Below, piece by piece: positions 45,772 through 54,017 of a DNA stretch of 64,000 nucleotides. This DNA comes from Sulfitobacter noctilucae. GTDB taxonomy: Bacteria; Pseudomonadota; Alphaproteobacteria; Rhodobacterales; Rhodobacteraceae. The DNA lies in NCBI RefSeq assembly GCF_000622365.1, contig NZ_JASC01000014.1:1364001-1428000 (forward strand), read 5' to 3'. The notes below the pieces were generated by a model. The model was not told the DNA's origin and ran no database searches. It was given only the letters and a program-made list of their open reading frames with translations. The translations under genes were made by a program, and so were the position numbers. The stretch's first letter is position 1, and the number at the start of each line of letters is the position of its first letter.

Positions 45772-47064
45772 TCAGGTATCGCCGCCATAGCGCCCGTCTG
45801 TGCGGGCCTTCGCGGAAAAGGCTGTCTCTTCGCCCGCCGCCAGTTTAGACGCCTGATCCACCCAGTTGTCGCGGCTGACACGGCCTTTGAACCCTTTGAG
45901 GTTGAGATCCGCCCAAGCGATTTCCGCCTCGCCCCATTTGGCGATTTGGTCAAAATGGAAAATGCCCATTCCGTTTAGCATGTTTTCCAGCTTCGGGCCT
46001 ACACCCTTGATCATTTTCAGATCGTCCGCCCCGGAATCGCGCGGTGCCGATAGGCTCTCGGGTTTTTCGCCCACGGAGATCGGCCCGTTATCTGCCAGCG
46101 CTTCGGCGGGTGTGGTCGTGGGTTTGGCCGGTTTGCCAGAAGACGCTGGCGCGGCGCTGCCGGTCTCGGGTTTGGCGATGGCTTCGGCATCCCCTTCTTC
46201 CCCCGGTGCTTCGCTGCGGCCATCCGAACTCGCCCCGACATTACGCGGTGCGGCGTCTTCGGTCTTGCTGCGACCACCCTGTTTGCCGTCCGGCCCTTCC
46301 GGCGGCATCATGTCGTCACGCTTGGCCTCGGGAGGTTTCTCGTCGGTGTTGGCACCTTTGTCCTGCCACGGCATCAACAGCGGCACCTCGGTTCCGTCGA
46401 TCCGCTTGACCGTGTCGCGGATATCAACCGCCAGCTGGGCGGAGGCGTTGTACGCGGGTTTGCCGCTTTCGTGGTCTTTCAAACTGGTCAGACCGCTCAA
46501 AGGTTCAGAGGCGAAGCGACCGTTTTGCGGCCCCGGTGTCGGCACCTTGCCCGCTGCCAGATCATCCAGCAGTTGCACCAGCGTTTCAGCGGTCAGGTCT
46601 TCGTAGTAATCCTTGCCGATCTGGGCCATCGGCGCATTGGCGCAGGCACCCAGACATTCGACCTCTTCCCAGGAAAATTTGCCGTCCGCGCTCAGCTCAT
46701 GAGCGTTCTTGGCGATCTTTTCCTGACAAACGGAAACCAGATCCTCGGCCCCGCAGATCATGCAGGTCGTCGTGCCGCAAATCTGGATATGTGCCACAGA
46801 ACCAACAGGTTGCAACTGGAACATGAAGTAGAATGTCGCGACTTCAAGCCCGCGAATATAGGCCAGCCCCAACATCTCGGAGACATGTTCGATTGCCGGA
46901 CGGGTCAGCCATCCCTCCTGTTCTTGAGCACGCCACAACAGCGGGATGATCGCAGAGGCCTGCCGCCCCTCGGGGTACTTCGTCATCTGGCCTTCGGCCC
47001 AGGCCTGATTGGCAGGGGTGAAAGCAAAATTCTCGGGTTGGTCGGGGTGTAGTCTGCGCAACAT
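45772..47064 (-). CDS. nuoE: NADH dehydrogenase subunit E with C-terminal helix-hairpin-helix-like extension
   Basis: A 430-aa protein, far longer than the roughly 160-240 aa of most NuoE. The thioredoxin-like domain (about 20-180) binds one [2Fe-2S] through CGTTTC and CLGAC. Then a linker rich in Pro, Glu and Ser (about 225-340) leads to a domain at 344-420, [20 protein letters not shown], closely similar to the adjacent membrane protein's end. It is preceded by a 90-aa secreted protein gene and followed by the membrane homologue. Confidence 0.93.
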   Translation of the reverse strand: MLRRLHPDQPENFAFTPANQAWAEGQMTKYPEGRQASAIIPLLWRAQEQEGWLTRPAIEHVSEMLGLAYIRGLEVATFYFMFQLQPVGSVAHIQICGTTTCMICGAEDLVSVCQEKIAKNAHELSADGKFSWEEVECLGACANAPMAQIGKDYYEDLTAETLVQLLDDLAAGKVPTPGPQNGRFASEPLSGLTSLKDHESGKPAYNASAQLAVDIRDTVKRIDGTEVPLLMPWQDKGANTDEKPPEAKRDDMMPPEGPDGKQGGRSKTEDAAPRNVGASSDGRSEAPGEEGDAEAIAKPETGSAAPASSGKPAKPTTTPAEALADNGPISVGEKPESLSAPRDSGADDLKMIKGVGPKLENMLNGMGIFHFDQIAKWGEAEIAWADLNLKGFKGRVSRDNWVDQASKLAAGEETAFSAKARTDGRYGGDT

Positions 47065-47082
47065 AATCTGGTTCCTAGCGCT

Positions 47083-47355
47083 CTATGCCTTACAAGCCGG
47101 AGGCAAGAGCATCAGCGTTTTATCGTCATCCGCGAAAGCCACAACGCCTTCCGCGATCATATCAGCCAAAGCCATGCGGGCGGCATCTGGAGAAATCTTG
47201 TGTTTCGGCAATTCCCGCCCCGCGATGGCGTTGGTCATTTGGCAATCGTTGTTCTGCATGATCTCGACCAACGCGTGCTGGTGACCGTGTGCAGCATGTG
47301 CCGCAGCTTGGCCCCCGGTCATCGCCAGAGGGATCAGGCTGACCGCCAGTCTCAC
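47083..47355 (-). CDS. Small secreted protein between nuoD and nuoE
   Basis: A 90-aa protein with a signal peptide ([20 protein letters not shown]) and a His-rich start of the mature part ([12 protein letters not shown]). Two Cys (NDCQMT, PPACKA) could form a disulfide. It overlaps nuoD's stop by four bases (ATGA) and ends 19 bases before nuoE. Not recognised. The His cluster might bind a metal. Confidence 0.68.
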   Translation of the reverse strand: MRLAVSLIPLAMTGGQAAAHAAHGHQHALVEIMQNNDCQMTNAIAGRELPKHKISPDAARMALADMIAEGVVAFADDDKTLMLLPPACKA

Positions 47356-48599
47356 CGGTCAATCTCTCCGAACACCACGTCCATCGTGCCAATGATGGCG
47401 GCAACATCCGCCAATTGGTGTCCCTTGCTCATGTGATCCATTGCTTGCAAGTGCAAGAACCCCGGTGCGCGCAACTTTGCGCGATAGGGTTTATTGCTAC
47501 CATCCGCCACAAGGTACACACCGAATTCACCTTTCGGCGCTTCCACAGCACAATAGACCTCACCCTCAGGCACGTGGAAGCCTTCGGTATAGAGCTTGAA
47601 GTGATGGATCAGGCTTTCCATGTCCTGCTTCATCGCAGTCCGGCTTGGCGGGGTGATCTTACCGCGCGCCAGAATGTCGCCTTTGCCCTCGGGCGCACGC
47701 AGTTTTTCAATCGCCTGCCGGATGATGTGGACCGACTGGCGCATTTCTTCCATGCGGCACAGGTAGCGGTCAAAGCAATCGCCGTTCTTGCCGACGGGCA
47801 CCTGGAATTCGAATTCGTCGTAGCATTCATAGGGCTGCGAACGACGCAAATCCCACGCCATGCCAGAGCCGCGCACCATCACGCCGGAGAAGCCGAAGTT
47901 CAGGATGTCTTCTTCGGTCACGATACCGATGTCGACATTGCGCTGCTTGAAGATGCGGTTCTCGGTCAGCAGCGCGTCGATATCGACCATGAATTTGGAC
48001 ATGAACTGGTCCGCCCAAGCCTCGATATCGTCGAGCAGTGCATCGGGCAGATCCTGATGCACGCCACCCGGCCGGAAATAGGCCGCGTGCAGGCGTGCGC
48101 CGCATGCCCGTTCATAGAAAACCATCAACTGTTCACGCTCTTCAAAGCCCCAGAGTGGCGGGGTCAATGCACCAACGTCCAAAGCCTGTGTGGTCACGTT
48201 CAGCAGATGGTTCAGAATACGACCGATCTCGCAATACAACACGCGGATCAGCGAAGCACGTCGCGGCACCGGAGTTTTGGTCAGCTTTTCAATCGCCAGA
48301 CACCAGGCGTGCTCCTGGTTCATCGGCGAAACATAGTCAAGACGGTCGAAATACGGCAGGTTCTGCAGGTACGTCCGGCTTTCCATCAGCTTTTCAGTAC
48401 CACGGTGCAGCAGACCGATATGAGGGTCGCACCGCTCCACAACCTCGCCATCAAGCTCAAGCACCAAACGCAAAACACCGTGCGCCGCAGGGTGCTGCGG
48501 GCCAAAGTTGATGTTGAAATTGCGGATCTTCTGTTCGCCAGTCTCGAAATCGGTCGAGCCGTCGTCATAGGTGTTCACGCGAATGTCGCCATCCATCAT
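47352..48599 (-). CDS. nuoD: NADH dehydrogenase subunit D
   Basis: A 415-aa subunit forming the quinone site with Nuo[22 protein letters not shown] (about 33-53) holds the conserved His and the hydrogenase-like loop; the C-terminus reads [10 protein letters not shown]. It starts inside the preceding 41-codon ORF's stop (ATGA), so translation of the small ORFs leads into it. Confidence 0.97.
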   Translation of the reverse strand: MMDGDIRVNTYDDGSTDFETGEQKIRNFNINFGPQHPAAHGVLRLVLELDGEVVERCDPHIGLLHRGTEKLMESRTYLQNLPYFDRLDYVSPMNQEHAWCLAIEKLTKTPVPRRASLIRVLYCEIGRILNHLLNVTTQALDVGALTPPLWGFEEREQLMVFYERACGARLHAAYFRPGGVHQDLPDALLDDIEAWADQFMSKFMVDIDALLTENRIFKQRNVDIGIVTEEDILNFGFSGVMVRGSGMAWDLRRSQPYECYDEFEFQVPVGKNGDCFDRYLCRMEEMRQSVHIIRQAIEKLRAPEGKGDILARGKITPPSRTAMKQDMESLIHHFKLYTEGFHVPEGEVYCAVEAPKGEFGVYLVADGSNKPYRAKLRAPGFLHLQAMDHMSKGHQLADVAAIIGTMDVVFGEIDR

Positions 48600-48721
48600 T
48601 TGCGCCCTTTCAACTGCCGCTCACCGGGCCGCCTGTCGTCTTCATCCACACGGACGGGGATCGCAATTTCGTCGCGCACACCGAATATCTTGGCCATAAG
48701 TTCTTCTAGATAGGCAATCAT
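48596..48721 (-). CDS. 41-residue charged microprotein between nuoC and nuoD
   Basis: An ORF starting [20 protein letters not shown], then a basic/acidic tail ending RQLKGRK. The first 20 residues can form an amphipathic helix; there is no membrane helix. Its ATG overlaps the stop of the preceding 57-codon ORF (ATGA) and its stop overlaps the nuoD start (ATGA). The back-to-back overlap chain is the main evidence of coding. No family is recognised. Confidence 0.68.
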   Translation of the reverse strand: MIAYLEELMAKIFGVRDEIAIPVRVDEDDRRPGERQLKGRK

Positions 48722-48891
48722 AGCTTCTCCAATTCTTGCAGGCGCATCCCCATCCACCACAGTAAGGCAATTGTGCCAAAGGGGACCAGACAGGCCGCAG
48801 CCCAGTATTTGTTGATGCCGAAGAACGGCAGCAGTTTCAGCATGGGGATCGCGGTCAGCGCAGAAAGAACCAGCCACCAGAACCCACCCAT
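48718..48891 (-). CDS. 57-residue membrane microprotein between nuoC and nuoD
   Basis: An ORF starting [17 protein letters not shown], with two predicted membrane helices (about 4-23 and 31-50) and a short charged end (RLQELEKL). The ATG overlaps the nuoC stop by one base (TAATG) and its stop overlaps the next ORF's ATG. It has the look of a small accessory membrane subunit. Trp is frequent (five residues). No family is recognised. Confidence 0.72.
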   Translation of the reverse strand: MGGFWWLVLSALTAIPMLKLLPFFGINKYWAAACLVPFGTIALLWWMGMRLQELEKL

Positions 48892-49511
48892 TACTTCGCT
48901 CCCGCCTTGTCGTCGGCAGCCTTGTCATCGCCCGGCAGGATGTATTCCGCTCCCTCCCAGGGGGACATGAAATCAAACTGGCGGTATTCCTGAACCAGCG
49001 AAACGGGTTCATAGACCACACGCTTTTGCGCTTCGTCATAGCGGACTTCGGTATAACCCGTGGTCGGGAAATCTTTGCGCAGCGGATAGCCCCGAAAGCC
49101 GTAATCCGTCAGAATACGGCGCAGATCGGGATGCCCCGAGAAGAGGATGCCGAACATATCGAACACTTCCCGCTCGAACCAGTTGGCGCTTGGGTGCACA
49201 TCAACCAGCGAAGGCACCATGTCTTTCTCACGCACAGCTACCCGAAGCCGGATACGGTGGTTTTGGTACATGGAGAGCAGGTGATACACCACGTCGAACC
49301 GCTTGGCCCGGCCTGTGTAATCAACGGCCGTAATATCCACCAATGTGGAAAACTGGCAGGTCGCATCCCCCTTGAGGAAATCAACCAGCCCCGCGATGTT
49401 GGCCAGCGTCACATCCAGGTTCAACTCGTCCCGGCTGACATCCCATGCAAGCACACAATCGGGCCGTTTGGCCTCGATATAGGCACCAAGTTCTTGAAGC
49501 GCATCAGTCAT
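48891..49511 (-). CDS. nuoC: NADH dehydrogenase subunit C
   Basis: A 206-aa subunit of the peripheral arm (30-kDa type). [37 protein letters not shown] (about 112-149) is the family signature. The C-terminal 20 residues are a Lys/Asp/Ala tail. It overlaps nuoB by four bases upstream and the 57-codon ORF by one base. Confidence 0.96.
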   Translation of the reverse strand: MTDALQELGAYIEAKRPDCVLAWDVSRDELNLDVTLANIAGLVDFLKGDATCQFSTLVDITAVDYTGRAKRFDVVYHLLSMYQNHRIRLRVAVREKDMVPSLVDVHPSANWFEREVFDMFGILFSGHPDLRRILTDYGFRGYPLRKDFPTTGYTEVRYDEAQKRVVYEPVSLVQEYRQFDFMSPWEGAEYILPGDDKAADDKAGAK

Positions 49512-50053
49512 CGTACAATAGTCCCCGTCCGACGCATCTTTTTCTGCAACTGCAGGATTCCGTAAAGCAGCGCTTCCGCCGTCGGCGGGCAGCCCGGCAC
49601 ATAGATATCGACCGGCACGATCCGGTCACATCCGCGCACAACGCTGTACGAATAGTGATAGTACCCGCCACCGTTCGCACATGACCCCATCGAGATCACA
49701 TAGCGTGGTTCCGGCATCTGGTCATAAACCTTGCGCAGCGCCGGTGCCATCTTGTTGGTCAGCGTCCCTGCCACGATCATCAGATCGGACTGGCGCGGAC
49801 TGGCGCGTGGTGCGGTACCGAACCGCTCCAGATCATAGCGCGGCATCGAAGTATGCATCATCTCGACCGCGCAACAGGCCAGACCAAAGGTCATCCAGTG
49901 AAGCGATCCTGTACGCGCCCAGTTGATCACATCCGCCGAGGATGTCACCAAAAAGCCTTTGTCCTGCAAAGCTGCGTTCAGCTCCTGAGTGGCAACTTCG
50001 CGGTCCGGTCCGGCCTTGTAGCCTCCGATCGCCCCTGCGTCTGTTACTGCCAT
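49508..50053 (-). CDS. nuoB: NADH dehydrogenase subunit B
   Basis: A 181-aa subunit that binds cluster N2 next to quinone. The ligand Cys pair is in [11 protein letters not shown] (about 56-66), with further Cys in GSCANGGG and [10 protein letters not shown] 50053 (MAVTDAGA) lies in an overlap of ten bases with the nuoA end and follows GGGGC; the longer in-frame 50074 is less likely. Four-base overlap with nuoC. Confidence 0.97.
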   Translation of the reverse strand: MAVTDAGAIGGYKAGPDREVATQELNAALQDKGFLVTSSADVINWARTGSLHWMTFGLACCAVEMMHTSMPRYDLERFGTAPRASPRQSDLMIVAGTLTNKMAPALRKVYDQMPEPRYVISMGSCANGGGYYHYSYSVVRGCDRIVPVDIYVPGCPPTAEALLYGILQLQKKMRRTGTIVR

Positions 50054-50409
50054 TCCAGTGCCCCTTTCTTCCATTCATAGGCGAAACCGGCCGTCAGCAC
50101 CCCGAGGAACACCATCATCGACCAGAAGCCGACCATAGATATGTCCTTGAACGCCACGGCCCAAGGGAAAAGGAAAGCGATTTCCAGATCGAAAATAATG
50201 AAGAGAATTGAAACCAGGTAGAATCGCACATCGAATTTCATCCGCGCATCGTCGAAAGCGTTGAAACCACATTCGTAGGCCGACACCTTTTCAGGGTCCG
50301 GATTACGCACAGCGACGACCACGGCAGCAAGGATCAGGACAAGCCCCAAACCAATGGCAACGGCCAGAAAAACAAGGATCGGCAGATATTCCCGCAACAT
50401 GTCGTCCAA
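50044..50409 (-). CDS. nuoA: NADH dehydrogenase subunit A
   Basis: A 121-aa membrane subunit with three helices. [22 protein letters not shown] (about 45-66) is the conserved loop with the Cys that faces the quinone pocket. It is the first gene of the locus; the 217-base region before it is where the main promoter is expected. Confidence 0.96.
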   Translation of the reverse strand: MDDMLREYLPILVFLAVAIGLGLVLILAAVVVAVRNPDPEKVSAYECGFNAFDDARMKFDVRFYLVSILFIIFDLEIAFLFPWAVAFKDISMVGFWSMMVFLGVLTAGFAYEWKKGALEWQ

Positions 50410-50626
50410 GGGAGGCTCCTCTTATTTTGGGCACACACAAATTGGCGCAACCCGACGCATATGTCTTGGAACTCGTCTAAACCCATCGCACAGGAGGGTC
50501 AACGGGATGAGGGTGGGGAATTGGTCGCAGGGGTTCGAATGCAGCATGGTGTAAAGCGGCTGCCTAATTCCTCCCCGGTTCATGCAATAACAGCCTTAAA
50601 GGCACCCGCCCTCACGGTACCTGAAT
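50410..50626 (-). promoter_or_regulatory. Region upstream of nuoA with a weak promoter candidate
   Basis: A 217-base gap. On the minus strand TTGACC (50502-50497) and TTTAGA (50481-50476) are spaced by 15 bases, a poor sigma-70-like match. No terminator for the upstream ABC gene and no FNR or CtrA box was seen. A promoter is required here; its exact place is uncertain. Confidence 0.3.
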
Positions 50627-51610
50627 TCACGAGGGCACAACCTTGGCCATCCATTTGGCAATCATGTCATGCTGCACCCGCGCCTGCTCGGCCACGCGGT
50701 AGAACCCGACCAGTTCGCGCACCGGTCCACTGATCCGCTCGAACCCCGAAATAAAGGCCACGATCACGCCGACCTGCGTCTCGCCCTGCATCACAAGGTA
50801 ACCGCCATAGATCAGCACCGAAAGCGGCCCCAGTGCGTTCATCAGGTTCAGCGCCGCCTTCAGCGTGAACTTCAACAGGTTGAACTTCATCCGGTTGGAC
50901 AGGATCTTGGCCAGAATGGGCGGACCGCCCTCCTGCATTGGCGTGTCCATTTCAGAGATATGGTCCCCAAGCGAACGAAGATATGACACCCGCTTTTCCA
51001 CCAGCTCGTTCAATCTGCGCTGCATGAAAGGCGTCAGCACGATCTGCGGCACCATGAAAGCCAGGGCAAAAAGCGCAATCGCGGGTTCGACCACGAACAT
51101 ATAAGTGATCACCCCCAGCAGTATGGCCACATTGGCACAGGCCTGTGAAAGCGCCTCGCCAACAAAGCCTGCCAGTTTTTCCACCTCGGATCCAACAATA
51201 GACACCACCTTGCCGGCGCCACTCTCCGTGTCGTCCTCTCCCCCCACATTGGCTCCGTAAAGGCGCAGCAGATGACGGCGGGTATAATTATTGGTGCTTT
51301 CGATCAGCCAGCCCTGATACATGCGCAGCCCGAACTTCGACAGCTGGTGCAGCACGACCACTGTTAAATAGGCCATCCCGAACTGCAGCAAGAGCGCCAC
51401 ATTCTGCGTCTCGACCACCTCGTTCACGATGCGACGTTGCAATTCGATGGGCGCAAGGTTCAACACGGCCACACCCACAGCGATCAGGCAGGCCACCACC
51501 TGATGCCACCCTGTCATCCGCCAGACAAACCCCCAGACGCTGGACGCCGCCGTGTCATCACCGGTGCGCGGCACATCACGCGGATGGAAGATTCTGAACA
51601 GCAGGCTCAT
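50627..51610 (-). CDS. ABC exporter-type membrane domain without ATPase
   Basis: A 327-aa protein with six predicted helices in the ABC_membrane fold. WGFVWRMTGWHQVVACLIAVGV is the first, and GMAYLTVVVLHQLSKFGLRMYQG follows. The chain ends after the sixth helix at AKWMAKVVPS, with no nucleotide-binding domain. No ATPase gene adjoins it. ATG 51610 (MSLLFRIFHPRD) is chosen because the longer 51709 runs back into the liuC end. It lies 20 bases after the enoyl-CoA hydratase gene. Confidence 0.78.
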   Translation of the reverse strand: MSLLFRIFHPRDVPRTGDDTAASSVWGFVWRMTGWHQVVACLIAVGVAVLNLAPIELQRRIVNEVVETQNVALLLQFGMAYLTVVVLHQLSKFGLRMYQGWLIESTNNYTRRHLLRLYGANVGGEDDTESGAGKVVSIVGSEVEKLAGFVGEALSQACANVAILLGVITYMFVVEPAIALFALAFMVPQIVLTPFMQRRLNELVEKRVSYLRSLGDHISEMDTPMQEGGPPILAKILSNRMKFNLLKFTLKAALNLMNALGPLSVLIYGGYLVMQGETQVGVIVAFISGFERISGPVRELVGFYRVAEQARVQHDMIAKWMAKVVPS

Positions 51611-51629
51611 CCGGCCAGAGGCCCGACTG

Positions 51630-52412
51630 TCAAGGCATCCACCGCGCTTTGCGTTTGGCGAAGAATGCGCCGATCCCTTCGGCAGCCTCTTCCGACTCCC
51701 AGCGCGCACTCAGCGCATCAATCGACATGGCCACCGCTTCATCGGTCGCAATTCCACCCAGATCCAGCGCGAGCTTTTTGGCGGCCGCAACAGCACCCGG
51801 CGCGCAACTGAGATAGGGAACCACTTCGCGCTCGACCGCTGCATCAAGGTCCTCCGCAGATACGGCATGGGCCAGCAGGCCCAGGTCCACCGCCTCGGAC
51901 GCATCAAACAACCGTCCCGACATGAAGACCCGCCGCGCACGTCCCTCACCCATGCGGGCGACCACATAAGGGCCGATGGTCGCAGGGATGATGCCCAGCC
52001 GTGTCTCTGTCAGTCCCATCTTAAGGCTGTCGATACCAATCGCCACATCGCAGACCGCCGCCATGCCAACGCCACCGCCAAAGGCATTGCCCTGTACCCG
52101 GCCAATCAGCGGCTTGGGCAAAGTATTCAGTGCGCCCAACATGGTCGCCAGTTTGCCCGCCTCAACGGCCCTCGTCTCGGCATCCATATCGCGCTGATCG
52201 CGCATCCAGCCCAGATCACCACCCGCGCAAAAGCTCTTGCCTGCGCCTGTCAGCACCACAACGCGCACGGCTTCATCGTTGCCCAGATCAGCGGCAGCCT
52301 GCGTCAACTCCGCCAGCATCAGCGCCGACATGGCGTTGTGCTTGTCTTCCCGCGCCAGTGTCAGCGTCGCAACACCGCGACTGTCTACCGCCATTTTGAT
52401 GGTCTCAAACAT
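51630..52412 (-). CDS. liuC: Enoyl-CoA hydratase/isomerase family protein (LiuC-like)
   Basis: A 260-aa crotonase-fold protein. FCAGGDLGWM (about 61-70) is the CoA/oxyanion hole region, and GNAFGGGVGMAAVCD (about 108-122) the second. In the context of the surrounding genes it probably hydrates 3-methylglutaconyl-CoA to HMG-CoA. The Glu of canonical hydratases appears in GLTETRLG. It follows the HMG-CoA lyase gene and precedes an ABC domain. Confidence 0.85.
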   Translation of the reverse strand: MFETIKMAVDSRGVATLTLAREDKHNAMSALMLAELTQAAADLGNDEAVRVVVLTGAGKSFCAGGDLGWMRDQRDMDAETRAVEAGKLATMLGALNTLPKPLIGRVQGNAFGGGVGMAAVCDVAIGIDSLKMGLTETRLGIIPATIGPYVVARMGEGRARRVFMSGRLFDASEAVDLGLLAHAVSAEDLDAAVEREVVPYLSCAPGAVAAAKKLALDLGGIATDEAVAMSIDALSARWESEEAAEGIGAFFAKRKARWMP

Positions 52413-52445
52413 GGGCCACCTTCCCTAATACCTGCCGACCCGCAC

Positions 52446-53300
52446 TCACCCGCGCATGCCCCGCGCCATCTCGGCGGCCTCTTCCAGCACCGCGGCATCG
52501 AGGCCCGTCTCATACCCCAAGTGTGTCAGGTGGGCATGCACCGCCTCTGTCGCGACATTGCCCGGCGCGCCCGGCGCATAGGGACAACCGCCCAAGCCGC
52601 CGATAGCTGCATCAAACACCCGCACACCAAGGCTGAGCGAGGCATCAATATTCGCCATCGCCCGCCCGCCTGTGTCGTGAAAATGCCCTGCCAACCGCCC
52701 CACCGGGACCACATCGCGCACCGCCAAAAGCATCCGCGCCACACTGTCAGGCGTGCCAGCCCCAATGGTGTCACCCAAAGATATCTCGTAACACCCCATG
52801 GCAAAGAGCTTGTCCGCCACCAAAGCCACCGCAGCCGGGGCCACAGCGCCATCATAAGGGCATTCCACAACGCAGGACACATAGCCGCGCACCGGAATAT
52901 CGCGGTGCCGCGCTTCCTCCAATATCGGCGCAAAGCGCTCAATACTCTCGGCAATGCTGACGTTGATGTTCTTTTGGCTGAATCCTTCGGAAGCCGAACC
53001 GAAGACAGCGATCTCGTCAACACCGGCCGCCAAGGCATCCTCATAGCCGCGCATATTCGGCGTCAAAGCCGCATATCGCACGCCGTCGACTCGCTTGATC
53101 GCTGCCATCACTTCGCCCGATCCGGCCATCTGGGGCACCCATTTTGGGCTCACGAAACTCGCGCATTCGATCCGCCGAAACCCTGCCGCGCTCAACTGGT
53201 CGATCAGCGCCACCTTCTGCGCCACCGAGATCTCGCCCGCCTCGTTCTGCAAACCGTCGCGCGGGCCTACCTCAAAAATCTCACATGGTCCCAAAGTCAT
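52446..53300 (-). CDS. mvaB: Hydroxymethylglutaryl-CoA lyase
   Basis: A 284-aa TIM-barrel enzyme that splits HMG-CoA into acetoacetate and acetyl-CoA, the last step of leucine degradation. VGPRDGLQNE (about 11-20) is the substrate site and GLGGCPYAPGAPGNVATE (about 228-245) the family signature with catalytic Cys. ATG 53300 starts MTLGPCEIFEV. Copy 4 of the AT-cored repeat lies just upstream. Confidence 0.95.
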   Translation of the reverse strand: MTLGPCEIFEVGPRDGLQNEAGEISVAQKVALIDQLSAAGFRRIECASFVSPKWVPQMAGSGEVMAAIKRVDGVRYAALTPNMRGYEDALAAGVDEIAVFGSASEGFSQKNINVSIAESIERFAPILEEARHRDIPVRGYVSCVVECPYDGAVAPAAVALVADKLFAMGCYEISLGDTIGAGTPDSVARMLLAVRDVVPVGRLAGHFHDTGGRAMANIDASLSLGVRVFDAAIGGLGGCPYAPGAPGNVATEAVHAHLTHLGYETGLDAAVLEEAAEMARGMRG

Positions 53301-53316
53301 CGCATATCCCCCTCGA

Positions 53317-53339
53317 TTCACCCTTTTAAAATACCCGAC
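53317..53339 (+). repeat. AT-cored dispersed repeat, copy 4
   Basis: TTCA then CCCTTTTAAAATACCC, then GAC; one A fewer than copies 1 and 3. It lies between the GST stop and the HMG-CoA lyase start (both minus strand), in the same + orientation as the other copies. Confidence 0.75.
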
Positions 53340-53351
53340 ACACCGCCAGCG

Positions 53352-54017
53352 TCACTCGACTGGCGAGGGTGGATAGAAGTCCTTTGTAAAAATCCCGTCC
53401 TCCTGCGGCAAAGCCCTCCGGAACCCCTCTCGTTCGGATATTCGCTCGTACCAGTCCGCCACCGCCGGATGCTGGTCAAGCGTTACAAAGTAGCGTGACA
53501 TATAAACCGCCTGCCCGCACGAAATATCCGCTGCCGAAAAGCCGCTTGTCAGCAAATAGTCCCGGTTTTCGACCGGTGTGCTTAGCCGCGCCTCAAGAGC
53601 ATCGTAACATTTGGCCACTCGCGCCGCCTCCAGCTTCATCACAATGGGGGATCGCATCGAATCCTCCCGCAGCGCAACATGCTGCTGCGTCAACGCCGCC
53701 GTGTGCTGGCTGAGGGTCTCAGCAAAATGCACCCAAACCAGCCAGGCCATCCTGTCCGGACTGCCGACCGAGCGTCCCATACGGTCAGGCGAGAACCGCT
53801 CGCAGAGATATTCCGTGATCGCCCCTGTCTCGAACATCCGCTCCCCGTCGATCTCCAGCGCAGGCACCCGCCCCGCAGGCGACAGGGTCAAATATTCAGG
53901 ATCGCGCAACGACCGGTCAAAGGCATGCACCCTGACCTGAAATTCTACATCCAACTCGTTCAACAACCAAAGCGTGCGCATGGAGCGGGTTTGCGGACAA
54001 TGATGAAGCGTGATCAT
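53352..54017 (-). CDS. Glutathione S-transferase family protein
   Basis: A 221-aa protein. The N-terminal thioredoxin-like domain reads ITLHHCPQTRSMRTLWLL (about 2-19) with the Cys/Ser at the glutathione site, and the helical domain follows (about 85-215), including the N-cap box region SAADISCGQAVYMS. Its stop lies 12 bases before the repeat. It overlaps the mccA stop by four bases (ATGA), so it is made with the carboxylase. Its role in leucine breakdown is not obvious, perhaps detoxifying reactive acyl-CoA products. Confidence 0.83.
   Translation of the reverse strand: MITLHHCPQTRSMRTLWLLNELDVEFQVRVHAFDRSLRDPEYLTLSPAGRVPALEIDGERMFETGAITEYLCERFSPDRMGRSVGSPDRMAWLVWVHFAETLSQHTAALTQQHVALREDSMRSPIVMKLEAARVAKCYDALEARLSTPVENRDYLLTSGFSAADISCGQAVYMSRYFVTLDQHPAVADWYERISEREGFRRALPQEDGIFTKDFYPPSPVE

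Noticed and set aside
48722-49039. N-terminal extension of the 41-codon ORF back into nuoC
   Set aside because: The extension is antiframe to nuoC and Arg/Cys-rich; the ATG at 48721 coincides exactly with the upstream stop, giving a natural start.
50533-50560. GGTTCGAA resembling a tRNA T-loop upstream of nuoA
   Set aside because: The flanking five-base stem does not pair and no acceptor, D or anticodon arms can be drawn.
51552-53498. A long + strand open frame antisense to the liu genes
   Set aside because: Composition is that of the complement of G+C-rich coding DNA; well-supported enzymes lie on the other strand.
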